Shown: positions 54,483 to 64,000 of the stretch, one piece after another | Numbering within the stretch: the stretch's first letter is position 1 | How the letters are laid out: each line of letters begins with the position of its first letter | Source of the DNA: Icerya purchasi | Taxonomy: Eukaryota; Arthropoda; Insecta; Hemiptera; Monophlebidae | Assembly (NCBI GenBank): GCA_039619475.1 | Contig: CM077116.1 | Span: forward strand, 25,989,191-26,053,190 | Direction: 5' to 3' | DNA length: 64,000 nt | Made by a program: the position numbers and the translations under genes | Notes under the pieces: generated by a model | What the model was told of the DNA's origin: nothing | The model's database searches: none | The model's input: the letters and a program-made list of their open reading frames with translations, nothing else

Positions 54483-56793
54483 AAAAAAAAAAAAAAAAAG
54501 AAAATATATATATATAAAAGTGAAAATACTTCCCTCGTAAATAAATTTTCTAAACGAATTTTTATTTTTTTAGAATTTTCTTCCGTATAATTTTTTTTGT
54601 TATTTGCCTTGTCCTGTTTGACAATACCAATTAAGGGAGCTCGCGGTTTCGCGGAGCTATTTACGTATATCACTATCGGGAACAATCGGCGTGCTCGTCA
54701 AATATAAAGTCCTGTTAGAAAGGCGATCCTATTCATCTATAATATCTGGCGGCTGCGTAGGATTTGTAAATCCTTTAAAGGTAGTCCATGTCTTCTATAA
54801 CATCTGGCCGCGACCGTGGTGCGTCTGGGTACGTGTGAATCAGTGCGACTCGGAAAGTCAAGTTTTTCCACGTTTTCACAGAGTTTTTTCTTAACATCCC
54901 TTTGTTGTGCTCTGGCGTCATAAAGTCGGTTTATTGTTCCGGGTGATAGTCGGTGTACGGGGGGTAGTTTCCGGGGTCGCGAGATCCTAGCATGATTGGT
55001 ATCTGTTGAGATCGTTTACAGGACAGATTTGGCAAACAGGGAAGTCATTATTTATATATTCGCTAGTATTATATTCACGCATTAATGCATGTACAAGTTT
55101 GCACGGGAAGTTTTGTTTACTTGTTCCAGTTTATTTTCACTCTGTAAGTCTCGATTCTTCACGTTCAATTTAAGTTCTGCTCGCGAACATTTTACAGAAT
55201 AAAATTGTATTCACATCCATGTATGAGCAAAATTGATGCCGTTAATCATGGAGTTTGTTTATTTACATCGACTTAATCGAGGCAATGCGCATCCGATTGG
55301 TGAATGTGTACTCGACTTGTCGAATTTTCGTCCGTTAGACATTTATTAATCTTGAGAAATAATAAAAATAACAATTAAGAGAAGAGGTATGTATCATCTG
55401 GGCATTTTGCTTCGGATAGCGGTCTTGCAGTTTTTTCCGGAAAAAAAAAAAAAAAAAAAAAAAAACTTGCTTTTCTTCCGTCATTATTGTCTAAACATCT
55501 TTGAGTCAAAGTTACTCACGGGTCATCACTCTGGATCCTATTTCCCGAGTATAAGTGAGGTGTGGGTGAGAATTAATGGAATGTCGCCATATTATTTTTA
55601 ACACCTCGGCACCGTAAATCGTTCACTATATGCGGCGTAGGGAATTGTAAATTTTCGTTACGTTACGGTAAACATTTATAGTTAGTTTGTTTATATTTAT
55701 TTTGGTGATTGCGGTCAATATTATGTATAGGTGAATTGTTTTGTTGAACCTCCGATGTCGCAGGCAGATCGGCGGGTAGCGGAACGTGTTAATGACGTCT
55801 TAATATAATGTATAATTTTTCAGGAATTTTCTTGTTGTGTTATTGTGCGAGTGTGAGTGCCCACGACTAGAAATGCAATTTTGCTAATTATTCAGACATT
55901 TTTTTTTTTGTTTTGTTTGTCTTGTTTTGTTGGTTTTTAATTTAATTTCCGGTGGCATGCGCCGTGGGAAGGCATGCTAGGTAATGGTAGGAAGTTGGTT
56001 TTCATCTGATATGTAGGGGTGTCTGTCTGGGATAAGCCAATTGGGGGGTCCCATGTGTCGGACGTGGCCGCGCACCACCTCTACAATTATATACAGGGTG
56101 GCTCGGTTACACGTTCGTGCATGTTTGGTCAGGGGTGTCGAAAGGGGGGCTCTCATTTTCTCTTGTGGTAGGCCAATGGGGGTGTTTCCGCACTTCGCAT
56201 GGTATCCGAGTGCACCATTTTGGGCCGTGGTGGCATAGTATTTTTTTTAGGAATTGATTTTCGGTGGCTCGGGTACATGCAAGGCTTGTGATCTTTCTGT
56301 TGTCTTAATGATGGTTATTTTGAAATTTCACCGTACACTTCAGTTTATTGAAGATGGTCTTAGTACTTCGTTTTGATAATATGACTTGAGGTCATTATTA
56401 GCCCTATTCAAGTATCGTTTGTTATTAATAGATTTTGTTGGAGTTTCGTCCACCGTTGTAGTCATGGGCGATAATAATCTTTTTGATATTTTCTGAATTA
56501 ATGTTGTTAGTAGATATTCGTTTGGTCCCTGTGAGGACATGCATAGCTCTAGTCGTGTGGAGATTCTGATTTTTTCCGCAATTTTATTTATTTATTTGTT
56601 TGTATTTGTTTAGTCGTTCCAATGCCGTTGTGCGGTATGCGTGTGGTATGTTTGAGGAATGGGTGAATCTGAACGGTAGCGTTATGTTTAGAGCTCTGTG
56701 GTTCAACACTGGATGCTCCGAATCCGTAAATTCTTTCACACCTTGGTCTTCATCCAAAAACTTCCGTTTTGGATGGAAATTGGGGTGGGGCAG
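54483..56793 (+). other. 3' non-coding region and polypurine tract of unit 3
   Basis: Same as in unit 1. Polypurine tract at 56771-56793. Confidence 0.6.
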
Positions 56794-57538
56794 TGATACG
56801 GATTCGGTACTTGCAGCGCTATCTTTTAACGATGTCCGAGTTAGAAAATATTCTCTGAAATATCATTAATTCACGATCTCTCGGACATCGTTCTTTTTAG
56901 CCGTCGCTTTGCCTTGTCAAGTATGTTTACTCGGCCAAAACCGAAAATCCCGTGCCTGTTCGTTCGATCAGTTGCACCGGGATGATACTGCACTAGTGTC
57001 TGTGTAGTGGTTGTGGTCGAGGGCTAAGGCAGTGACATGTGCTTGCGGCGAAAGCGCGCATCCGAACAGTGTGGCGAATGACATTGAGCGAGCGGAGATT
57101 TTTAATGTATCCCGCCAAAAGTCAGGCAGGGCAGTAAGTGCGGTGATCGACGCAGAAGTATTCTTCTAGAAACTTCTGCGTAGCCTTTATCGCCGTAGCA
57201 CGGAACACATTGTTCGTTCGCTTATATTTCTAGTCGCCGTAGTCGTAATTGATAGTTACCACGTTATTGTTTTTTGTTCGTTCATCTAGTCGATCGATAC
57301 CGTTTTTTCGCGCGTTACGAAGAGCGCCATGCGGTGAAGTTAACCTTTTTTCGGATATTTTATGTGCCGCATAAAGAATTATACGTGTTTTAAAAGCCTA
57401 ATGCTCGTTATATTTTTTTTTATCTTCATCTCCGTGTGACTGGCTTACGGAAGAGAAAGACATCGAAGGGAAAAGTCAGGATTTGTGACTCTAGCTGCCC
57501 GGAAGCAGGGACTTAGAAAAGTTAAAGAATTTGTTACA
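56794..57538 (+). repeat. LTR 4, shared between units 3 and 4
   Basis: Same sequence as LTR 2 and LTR 3 as far as compared. Heat-shock-element match at 57164-57176. Confidence 0.72.
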
Positions 57539-57953
57539 CTGGCGAGCCCGAACTGCTAAAGAAAAGTCAATTTGTAACACGGGCACCCGAAATCAGGGAC
57601 GCAATAGTCAATTTGTAATACTGGCGCATCCGAACTGAGGGACTCGAAGTGGACCCGGAAAAGAAAAATATTCAATTTCGATAGAAGAAACACAGCGAAG
57701 GAAACAGCCAAGCTGCAACAACAGATAAGCTTTTAAAGTTTTTATTGTCTCCCCGCGGCCTACTTCTTTAGGGTGTATTATACCTATTTTGTTTACGTAT
57801 TTACGTTAAATTTTTTATGAAATGTTATTATCTGACATATAAATCGTTTTTTGTTTTTTTGGTTCGTAGTGATTATCGTATTATTAATATTATTTGTCTG
57901 TAGATAAGCCCAATTACGTAATTTTATCTCGTGAATATACCCTGCCTGAGAAA

Positions 57954-60605
57954 ATGGACGATAGGGATCTATCTAGAGTGGTGACAACTAGGGGAGATTA
58001 TAGAAACCCCAAACCCGTCCTCGCCGATACGAGCGACGAAGAGAAGGGAGAGATAGAAGACCCGGACGGTTCAATAGCAGAAAGCTATGACCCACCCAGT
58101 CCGCAGGAAAGAGGATTTACTGATCCAGGTCCATCTTTCCTAGTAAAAAAAAAAACAACTGATACGGAAGAGAGTATACCCGACATGAGGGATATTTTAA
58201 AAATGATCGAACATCAAAATAAAAAAATGTTCGAACATCTGGATAAAAAATCCGACGAAAATAAAAAAATGTTCGAACATCTGGATAAAAAATCCGACGA
58301 AAATAAAAAAATGTTCGAACATCTGGATAATAAATCAGACGAATTAAGAGATGGGATGCAAAGGAGCATTCGAGAATTTAAAGAGGATTTAACGAGAGAG
58401 ATTAATAAAATTGAAAAAAAATATGAAGTAGTAAGTAATAAAGTGGAACAAGTAGAGGAAAAAAACAGAAATTTAACCTCTTATGTCAAGGAGTTGGCTG
58501 TAAAGGTGAAGAGAGTAGAGGATGTGGAAAGCAGTTCAAATGAAAAAATAGGGGGTTTGTCGTCCGCCGTGGTACGAATAAAAAAAAATTTAGAGGAAGA
58601 GAAAGAACGTTGGTCAGAGCTTGGCGAGAACGTGGAGAATCTCGAAAATAAAATGAAATCGGTAGAACAAAATGAGCTAAATTTCGTGGGATATCGATTA
58701 ACTACATCGGGAGTGTCTATGCAGTCGGAAAAGATAGCGAAAATAAAAAATTTTCCTCCTCCAAACAATCGAGATCAGGTCATGTCATTCCTCGGCATGT
58801 GCAATTTTTACTGTAAATTTATAAAGTCATATGCAGAGATTATCCAACCTATATCAGTATTAGTTAGTAATAAGGTCCCGTTTGTCTGGGACGAGGAACA
58901 TGATCGAGCGTTTCAGCAATTCAAAGATGCGTTCGCTGAACACATTAAATTACAAACTCCTGATTATAAGAAAGAATTCATTGTATGTTCTGACGCGTCC
59001 GACCGAGCGGTTGGTGGCTCGCTATCGCAATTAGACGAGCAAGGTGATCCGCGGCCGATCATGTTCGTGAGTCGGCTGCTAACAGGTGCAGAGAGAAACT
59101 ACTTTACAACTGAAAAAGAGTTGTTGGCCACTATTTTCTGTTTAAAAAAGTTTCGCATAATCATTGAGGGATATCCGATAATAATAATGACTGACCATAA
59201 AAGTTTAAAGTTTTTAAAAGAATCTCGGTGGCAAAATGCACGCCTAACAAGGTGGACTCTTTATCTACAAAACTTCGATTTGAGACTGGAGTATGTTCCC
59301 GGGAAAGAAAACGTTGTCGCGGATATGCTAACACGAAATCTAGGTAATATTCCCGAGATAAACAGTGATGTTGCGTTAATTGCCTTTTTCAACAAGTCTA
59401 CTCAAAGTATAATTAAGGAATTGTTCCGTAATCTTGCAGAGGACCAGCGAGCAGATAAATCTTGGGGATGTGTTATAAAAAATATTGAATGTATAGAGAA
59501 ATTGCGCAGATTTTATCGCATACATAAGGATTTATTATTTTTCCGCAGTAGAGTAAGTGAATTGTGGCGGATATGTATACCTAGTGCACATGTCGAGGAG
59601 CTGATCTGGTTTACACATACTAAATACGCGCACCCTGGACAGCTCCGTACTTATTTGCTGATCTCCCGTACATGTCATTTTTTAAAGATGCGAAATACGA
59701 TCAATAAAGTAATTAAACGTTGTGAATTATGCAAAAAAACAAAACCATATACGGCGAAATCCATCGGTCCTTTAACAAGCTACTCCCCGCAAGGTCCACT
59801 TGACATCGTTGCGGTTGATGTTTTTGGCCCGTTGCCCATTGTAAAAGGGATGAACCAAATATTTGTACTATATGACACTTTTTCAAAATACGTTAAGTTC
59901 TACCCAATGAAGAGGCTAACGAGTGTAAATTTAATATCGAAGGTGAATCATTTTATCAGTACAGTAGGAAAAATGAACACTATCGTTTCGGACAACGCCA
60001 CAGTATTTACTAGTCAGCGCTGGTACGCCTTTTTCGAGAGTAGGGACATCGAAGTGCGGCATATAGCCGCCTATTGCCCGAAAAACAATCCGGCCGAAAG
60101 GGTCAACTTTGAATTAGGTAAGTCAATCAGGTGTTTGTGTCATAAACGTCACACCAACTGGCTGACACATCTCGCGGGAATCGAGGCATGTTTCAATAAC
60201 ATCCCGAGTACTATTACCGGATATATTCCGAGTGAGGTGATTTATAGAGAGAATCATTGTCATCTCATTAGCGAAGTAATTGCGTTTCCGGAGGTGGAGG
60301 ATAGACAAACTCATGAGAGTATCATAGAAACAATAAAAGCTCGATTAGAACGCCTCAATAATGCGCGCCGAAAAAAGCAGGTAGAAAAGAATAACATAAG
60401 GGAATATAACGTAGGAGATCATGTATATATAAAGAACCATGTCCTATCTAATAAGGCGAAAAAACGCATGAGAAAATTGGGGTTATTGTACATAGGGCCT
60501 TTTGAAATCATAGACCGTATGCATAACAACGCATATTACCTAAAAGATCTTACTCGCGAAAACAATTACGTAATACGCAATATCATCGATTTAAGACCCG
60601 CATAA
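57954..60605 (+). CDS. Coiled-coil / RNase H / integrase fusion protein (unit 4)
   Basis: 883 codons from ATG. It differs from unit 3 by Glu to Gly at residue 843 (GAG to GGG, 60480-60482), six residues before the GPF motif of the integrase C-terminal domain. All catalytic residues remain. The change lies in the DNA-binding/targeting part of integrase rather than its active site, so its effect is unknown. Everything else, including the three 14-residue repeats (58218-58343), is unchanged. Confidence 0.9.
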   Translation: MDDRDLSRVVTTRGDYRNPKPVLADTSDEEKGEIEDPDGSIAESYDPPSPQERGFTDPGPSFLVKKKTTDTEESIPDMRDILKMIEHQNKKMFEHLDKKSDENKKMFEHLDKKSDENKKMFEHLDNKSDELRDGMQRSIREFKEDLTREINKIEKKYEVVSNKVEQVEEKNRNLTSYVKELAVKVKRVEDVESSSNEKIGGLSSAVVRIKKNLEEEKERWSELGENVENLENKMKSVEQNELNFVGYRLTTSGVSMQSEKIAKIKNFPPPNNRDQVMSFLGMCNFYCKFIKSYAEIIQPISVLVSNKVPFVWDEEHDRAFQQFKDAFAEHIKLQTPDYKKEFIVCSDASDRAVGGSLSQLDEQGDPRPIMFVSRLLTGAERNYFTTEKELLATIFCLKKFRIIIEGYPIIIMTDHKSLKFLKESRWQNARLTRWTLYLQNFDLRLEYVPGKENVVADMLTRNLGNIPEINSDVALIAFFNKSTQSIIKELFRNLAEDQRADKSWGCVIKNIECIEKLRRFYRIHKDLLFFRSRVSELWRICIPSAHVEELIWFTHTKYAHPGQLRTYLLISRTCHFLKMRNTINKVIKRCELCKKTKPYTAKSIGPLTSYSPQGPLDIVAVDVFGPLPIVKGMNQIFVLYDTFSKYVKFYPMKRLTSVNLISKVNHFISTVGKMNTIVSDNATVFTSQRWYAFFESRDIEVRHIAAYCPKNNPAERVNFELGKSIRCLCHKRHTNWLTHLAGIEACFNNIPSTITGYIPSEVIYRENHCHLISEVIAFPEVEDRQTHESIIETIKARLERLNNARRKKQVEKNNIREYNVGDHVYIKNHVLSNKAKKRMRKLGLLYIGPFEIIDRMHNNAYYLKDLTRENNYVIRNIIDLRPA

Positions 60606-62916
60606 AAAAAAAAAAAAAAAAAGAAAATATATATATATAAAAGTGAAAATACTTCCCTCGTAAATAAATTTTCTAAACGAATTTTTATTTTTTTAGAATT
60701 TTCTTCCGTATAATTTTTTTTGTTATTTGCCTTGTCCTGTTTGACAATACCAATTAAGGGAGCTCGCGGTTTCGCGGAGCTATTTACGTATATCACTATC
60801 GGGAACAATCGGCGTGCTCGTCAAATATAAAGTCCTGTTAGAAAGGCGATCCTATTCATCTATAATATCTGGCGGCTGCGTAGGATTTGTAAATCCTTTA
60901 AAGGTAGTCCATGTCTTCTATAACATCTGGCCGCGACCGTGGTGCGTCTGGGTACGTGTGAATCAGTGCGACTCGGAAAGTCAAGTTTTTCCACGTTTTC
61001 ACAGAGTTTTTTCTTAACATCCCTTTGTTGTGCTCTGGCGTCATAAAGTCGGTTTATTGTTCCGGGTGATAGTCGGTGTACGGGGGGTAGTTTCCGGGGT
61101 CGCGAGATCCTAGCATGATTGGTATCTGTTGAGATCGTTTACAGGACAGATTTGGCAAACAGGGAAGTCATTATTTATATATTCGCTAGTATTATATTCA
61201 CGCATTAATGCATGTACAAGTTTGCACGGGAAGTTTTGTTTACTTGTTCCAGTTTATTTTCACTCTGTAAGTCTCGATTCTTCACGTTCAATTTAAGTTC
61301 TGCTCGCGAACATTTTACAGAATAAAATTGTATTCACATCCATGTATGAGCAAAATTGATGCCGTTAATCATGGAGTTTGTTTATTTACATCGACTTAAT
61401 CGAGGCAATGCGCATCCGATTGGTGAATGTGTACTCGACTTGTCGAATTTTCGTCCGTTAGACATTTATTAATCTTGAGAAATAATAAAAATAACAATTA
61501 AGAGAAGAGGTATGTATCATCTGGGCATTTTGCTTCGGATAGCGGTCTTGCAGTTTTTTCCGGAAAAAAAAAAAAAAAAAAAAAAAAACTTGCTTTTCTT
61601 CCGTCATTATTGTCTAAACATCTTTGAGTCAAAGTTACTCACGGGTCATCACTCTGGATCCTATTTCCCGAGTATAAGTGAGGTGTGGGTGAGAATTAAT
61701 GGAATGTCGCCATATTATTTTTAACACCTCGGCACCGTAAATCGTTCACTATATGCGGCGTAGGGAATTGTAAATTTTCGTTACGTTACGGTAAACATTT
61801 ATAGTTAGTTTGTTTATATTTATTTTGGTGATTGCGGTCAATATTATGTATAGGTGAATTGTTTTGTTGAACCTCCGATGTCGCAGGCAGATCGGCGGGT
61901 AGCGGAACGTGTTAATGACGTCTTAATATAATGTATAATTTTTCAGGAATTTTCTTGTTGTGTTATTGTGCGAGTGTGAGTGCCCACGACTAGAAATGCA
62001 ATTTTGCTAATTATTCAGACATTTTTTTTTTTGTTTTGTTTGTCTTGTTTTGTTGGTTTTTAATTTAATTTCCGGTGGCATGCGCCGTGGGAAGGCATGC
62101 TAGGTAATGGTAGGAAGTTGGTTTTCATCTGATATGTAGGGGTGTCTGTCTGGGATAAGCCAATTGGGGGGTCCCATGTGTCGGACGTGGCCGCGCACCA
62201 CCTCTACAATTATATACAGGGTGGCTCGGTTACACGTTCGTGCATGTTTGGTCAGGGGTGTCGAAAGGGGGGCTCTCATTTTCTCTTGTGGTAGGCCAAT
62301 GGGGGTGTTTCCGCACTTCGCATGGTATCCGAGTGCACCATTTTGGGCCGTGGTGGCATAGTATTTTTTTTAGGAATTGATTTTCGGTGGCTCGGGTACA
62401 TGCAAGGCTTGTGATCTTTCTGTTGTCTTAATGATGGTTATTTTGAAATTTCACCGTACACTTCAGTTTATTGAAGATGGTCTTAGTACTTCGTTTTGAT
62501 AATATGACTTGAGGTCATTATTAGCCCTATTCAAGTATCGTTTGTTATTAATAGATTTTGTTGGAGTTTCGTCCACCGTTGTAGTCATGGGCGATAATAA
62601 TCTTTTTGATATTTTCTGAATTAATGTTGTTAGTAGATATTCGTTTGGTCCCTGTGAGGACATGCATAGCTCTAGTCGTGTGGAGATTCTGATTTTTTCC
62701 GCAATTTTATTTATTTATTTGTTTGTATTTGTTTAGTCGTTCCAATGCCGTTGTGCGGTATGCGTGTGGTATGTTTGAGGAATGGGTGAATCTGAACGGT
62801 AGCGTTATGTTTAGAGCTCTGTGGTTCAACACTGGATGCTCCGAATCCGTAAATTCTTTCACACCTTGGTCTTCATCCAAAAACTTCCGTTTTGGATGGA
62901 AATTGGGGTGGGGCAG
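60606..62916 (+). other. 3' non-coding region and polypurine tract of unit 4
   Basis: Same as in unit 1. Polypurine tract at 62894-62916. Confidence 0.6.
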
Positions 62917-64000
62917 TGATACGGATTCGGTACTTGCAGCGCTATCTTTTAACGATGTCCGAGTTAGAAAATATTCTCTGAAATATCATTAATTCACGAT
63001 CTCTCGGACATCGTTCTTTTTAGCCGTCGCTTTGCCTTGTCAAGTATGTTTACTCGGCCAAAACCGAAAATCCCGTGCCTGTTCGTTCGATCAGTTGCAC
63101 CGGGATGATACTGCACTAGTGTCTGTGTAGTGGTTGTGGTCGAGGGCTAAGGCAGTGACATGTGCTTGCGGCGAAAGCGCGCATCCGAACAGTGTGGCGA
63201 ATGACATTGAGCGAGCGGAGATTTTTAATGTATCCCGCCAAAAGTCAGGCAGGGCAGTAAGTGCGGTGATCGACGCAGAAGTATTCTTCTAGAAACTTCT
63301 GCGTAGCCTTTATCGCCGTAGCACGGAACACATTGTTCGTTCGCTTATATTTCTAGTCGCCGTAGTCGTAATTGATAGTTACCACGTTATTGTTTTTTGT
63401 TCGTTCATCTAGTCGATCGATACCGTTTTTTCGCGCGTTACGAAGAGCGCCATGCGGTGAAGTTAACCTTTTTTCGGATATTTTATGTGCCGCATAAAGA
63501 ATTATACGTGTTTTAAAAGCCTAATGCTCGTTATATTTTTTTTTATCTTCATCTCCGTGTGACTGGCTTACGGAAGAGAAAGACATCGAAGGGAAAAGTC
63601 AGGATTTGTGACTCTAGCTGCCCGGAAGCAGGGACTTAGAAAAGTTAAAGAATTTGTTACACTGGCGAGCCCGAACTGCTAAAGAAAAGTCAATTTGTAA
63701 CACGGGCACCCGAAATCAGGGACGCAATAGTCAATTTGTAATACTGGCGCATCCGAACTGAGGGACTCGAAGTGGACCCGGAAAAGAAAAATATTCAATT
63801 TCGATAGAAGAAACACAGCGAAGGAAACAGCCAAGCTGCAACAACAGATAAGCTTTTAAAGTTTTTATTGTCTCCCCGCGGCCTACTTCTTTAGGGTGTA
63901 TTATACCTATTTTGTTTACGTATTTACGTTAAATTTTTTATGAAATGTTATTATCTGACATATAAATCGTTTTTTGTTTTTTTGGTTCGTAGTGATTATC
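62917..64000 (+). mobile_element. LTR-retroelement array, unit 5 (partial, cut by window end)
   Basis: It contains the fifth LTR (62917-63661) with the heat-shock-element match at 63287-63299, and the leader with primer-site-like repeats. The window ends just before the splice-acceptor-like site and the ORF, which would open at about 64017. The array therefore continues past the window, and its right edge, the true LTR right boundary and any target-site duplication are not visible. Confidence 0.88.

Larger units (their letters stand above)
50671..56793 (+). mobile_element. LTR-retroelement array, unit 3 (6123 bp)
   Basis: I found no private difference in this unit. It matches the consensus of units 2-4 throughout the parts I compared. 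Confidence 0.9.
56794..62916 (+). mobile_element. LTR-retroelement array, unit 4 (6123 bp)
   Basis: It carries one private change I noticed, A to G at 60481, which alters the protein. Otherwise it matches unit 3. Confidence 0.9.

Noticed and set aside
38383..64000. The array as an assembly duplication
   Set aside because: Private substitutions in units 2 and 4 and a 42-bp length difference in unit 1 argue against simple read duplication. Read-level support could not be checked.
1..64000. rRNA, tRNA or bacterial-type operons
   Set aside because: None was recognised on either strand, and the sequence is eukaryotic in character.

Overview
The window looks like insect genomic DNA, or at least arthropod. 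It is very AT-rich, has intron-split coding sequence, and is packed with decayed LINEs, DNA transposons and foldback elements. The only host gene I recognise is the 3' end of a WDTC1/adipose (WD40 plus TPR) homolog. Its last two exons lie at 2726-2918 and 6472-6642 on the + strand, separated by a 3.5-kb intron that holds an antisense LINE fragment.

From about 7 to 38.4 kb I see a repeat graveyard. It holds at least seven fragments of one RNase H-bearing LINE family (1.2, 4.9-6.0, 13.8-14.1, 17.4-17.7, 22.5-23.9, 27.3-28.3 and 30.5-30.9 kb), an R1-like LINE (25.3-27.2 kb, minus), Jockey-like RT pieces (11.2-12.0 and 31.8-32.7 kb) and an RTE/CR1-type piece (18.2-18.8 kb). DNA transposons include a hAT element with matching 8-bp target duplications (12754-14322), an element with terminal inverted repeats of about 620 bp (19423-22415), a foldback element carrying transposase fragments (33067-33593), a GC-rich MITE that splits a LINE RT (11581-11880), and a near-complete palindrome at 29.1-29.55 kb.

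From 38383 to the right edge the window is a head-to-tail array of one LTR retroelement, with a period of 6123 bp (6165 bp in the first unit). Four complete units and a fifth partial one are present, about 99.9% identical by eye. There is only one LTR per unit, so neighbours share LTRs (LTR-internal-LTR-internal-...). Each unit has an LTR that starts with TG directly after a polypurine tract, a leader with four degenerate primer-binding-site-like repeats, one long ORF, and about 2.3 kb without a convincing gene before the next polypurine tract. The ORF is unusual. An N-terminal Gag-like coiled-coil region is fused in frame to the tail of a Ty3/gypsy reverse transcriptase, followed by RNase H and integrase with all catalytic residues present. 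Capsid, nucleocapsid, protease and the RT catalytic palm are missing.

The array is the most interesting system here: a recently amplified Ty3/gypsy derivative without RT that keeps RNase H and integrase. Its LTR carries a perfect three-unit heat-shock-element match inside a hairpin. It would need RT and Gag from elsewhere to retrotranspose, so either an autonomous partner exists, or the array grew by unequal recombination between LTRs or by a DNA-level route.
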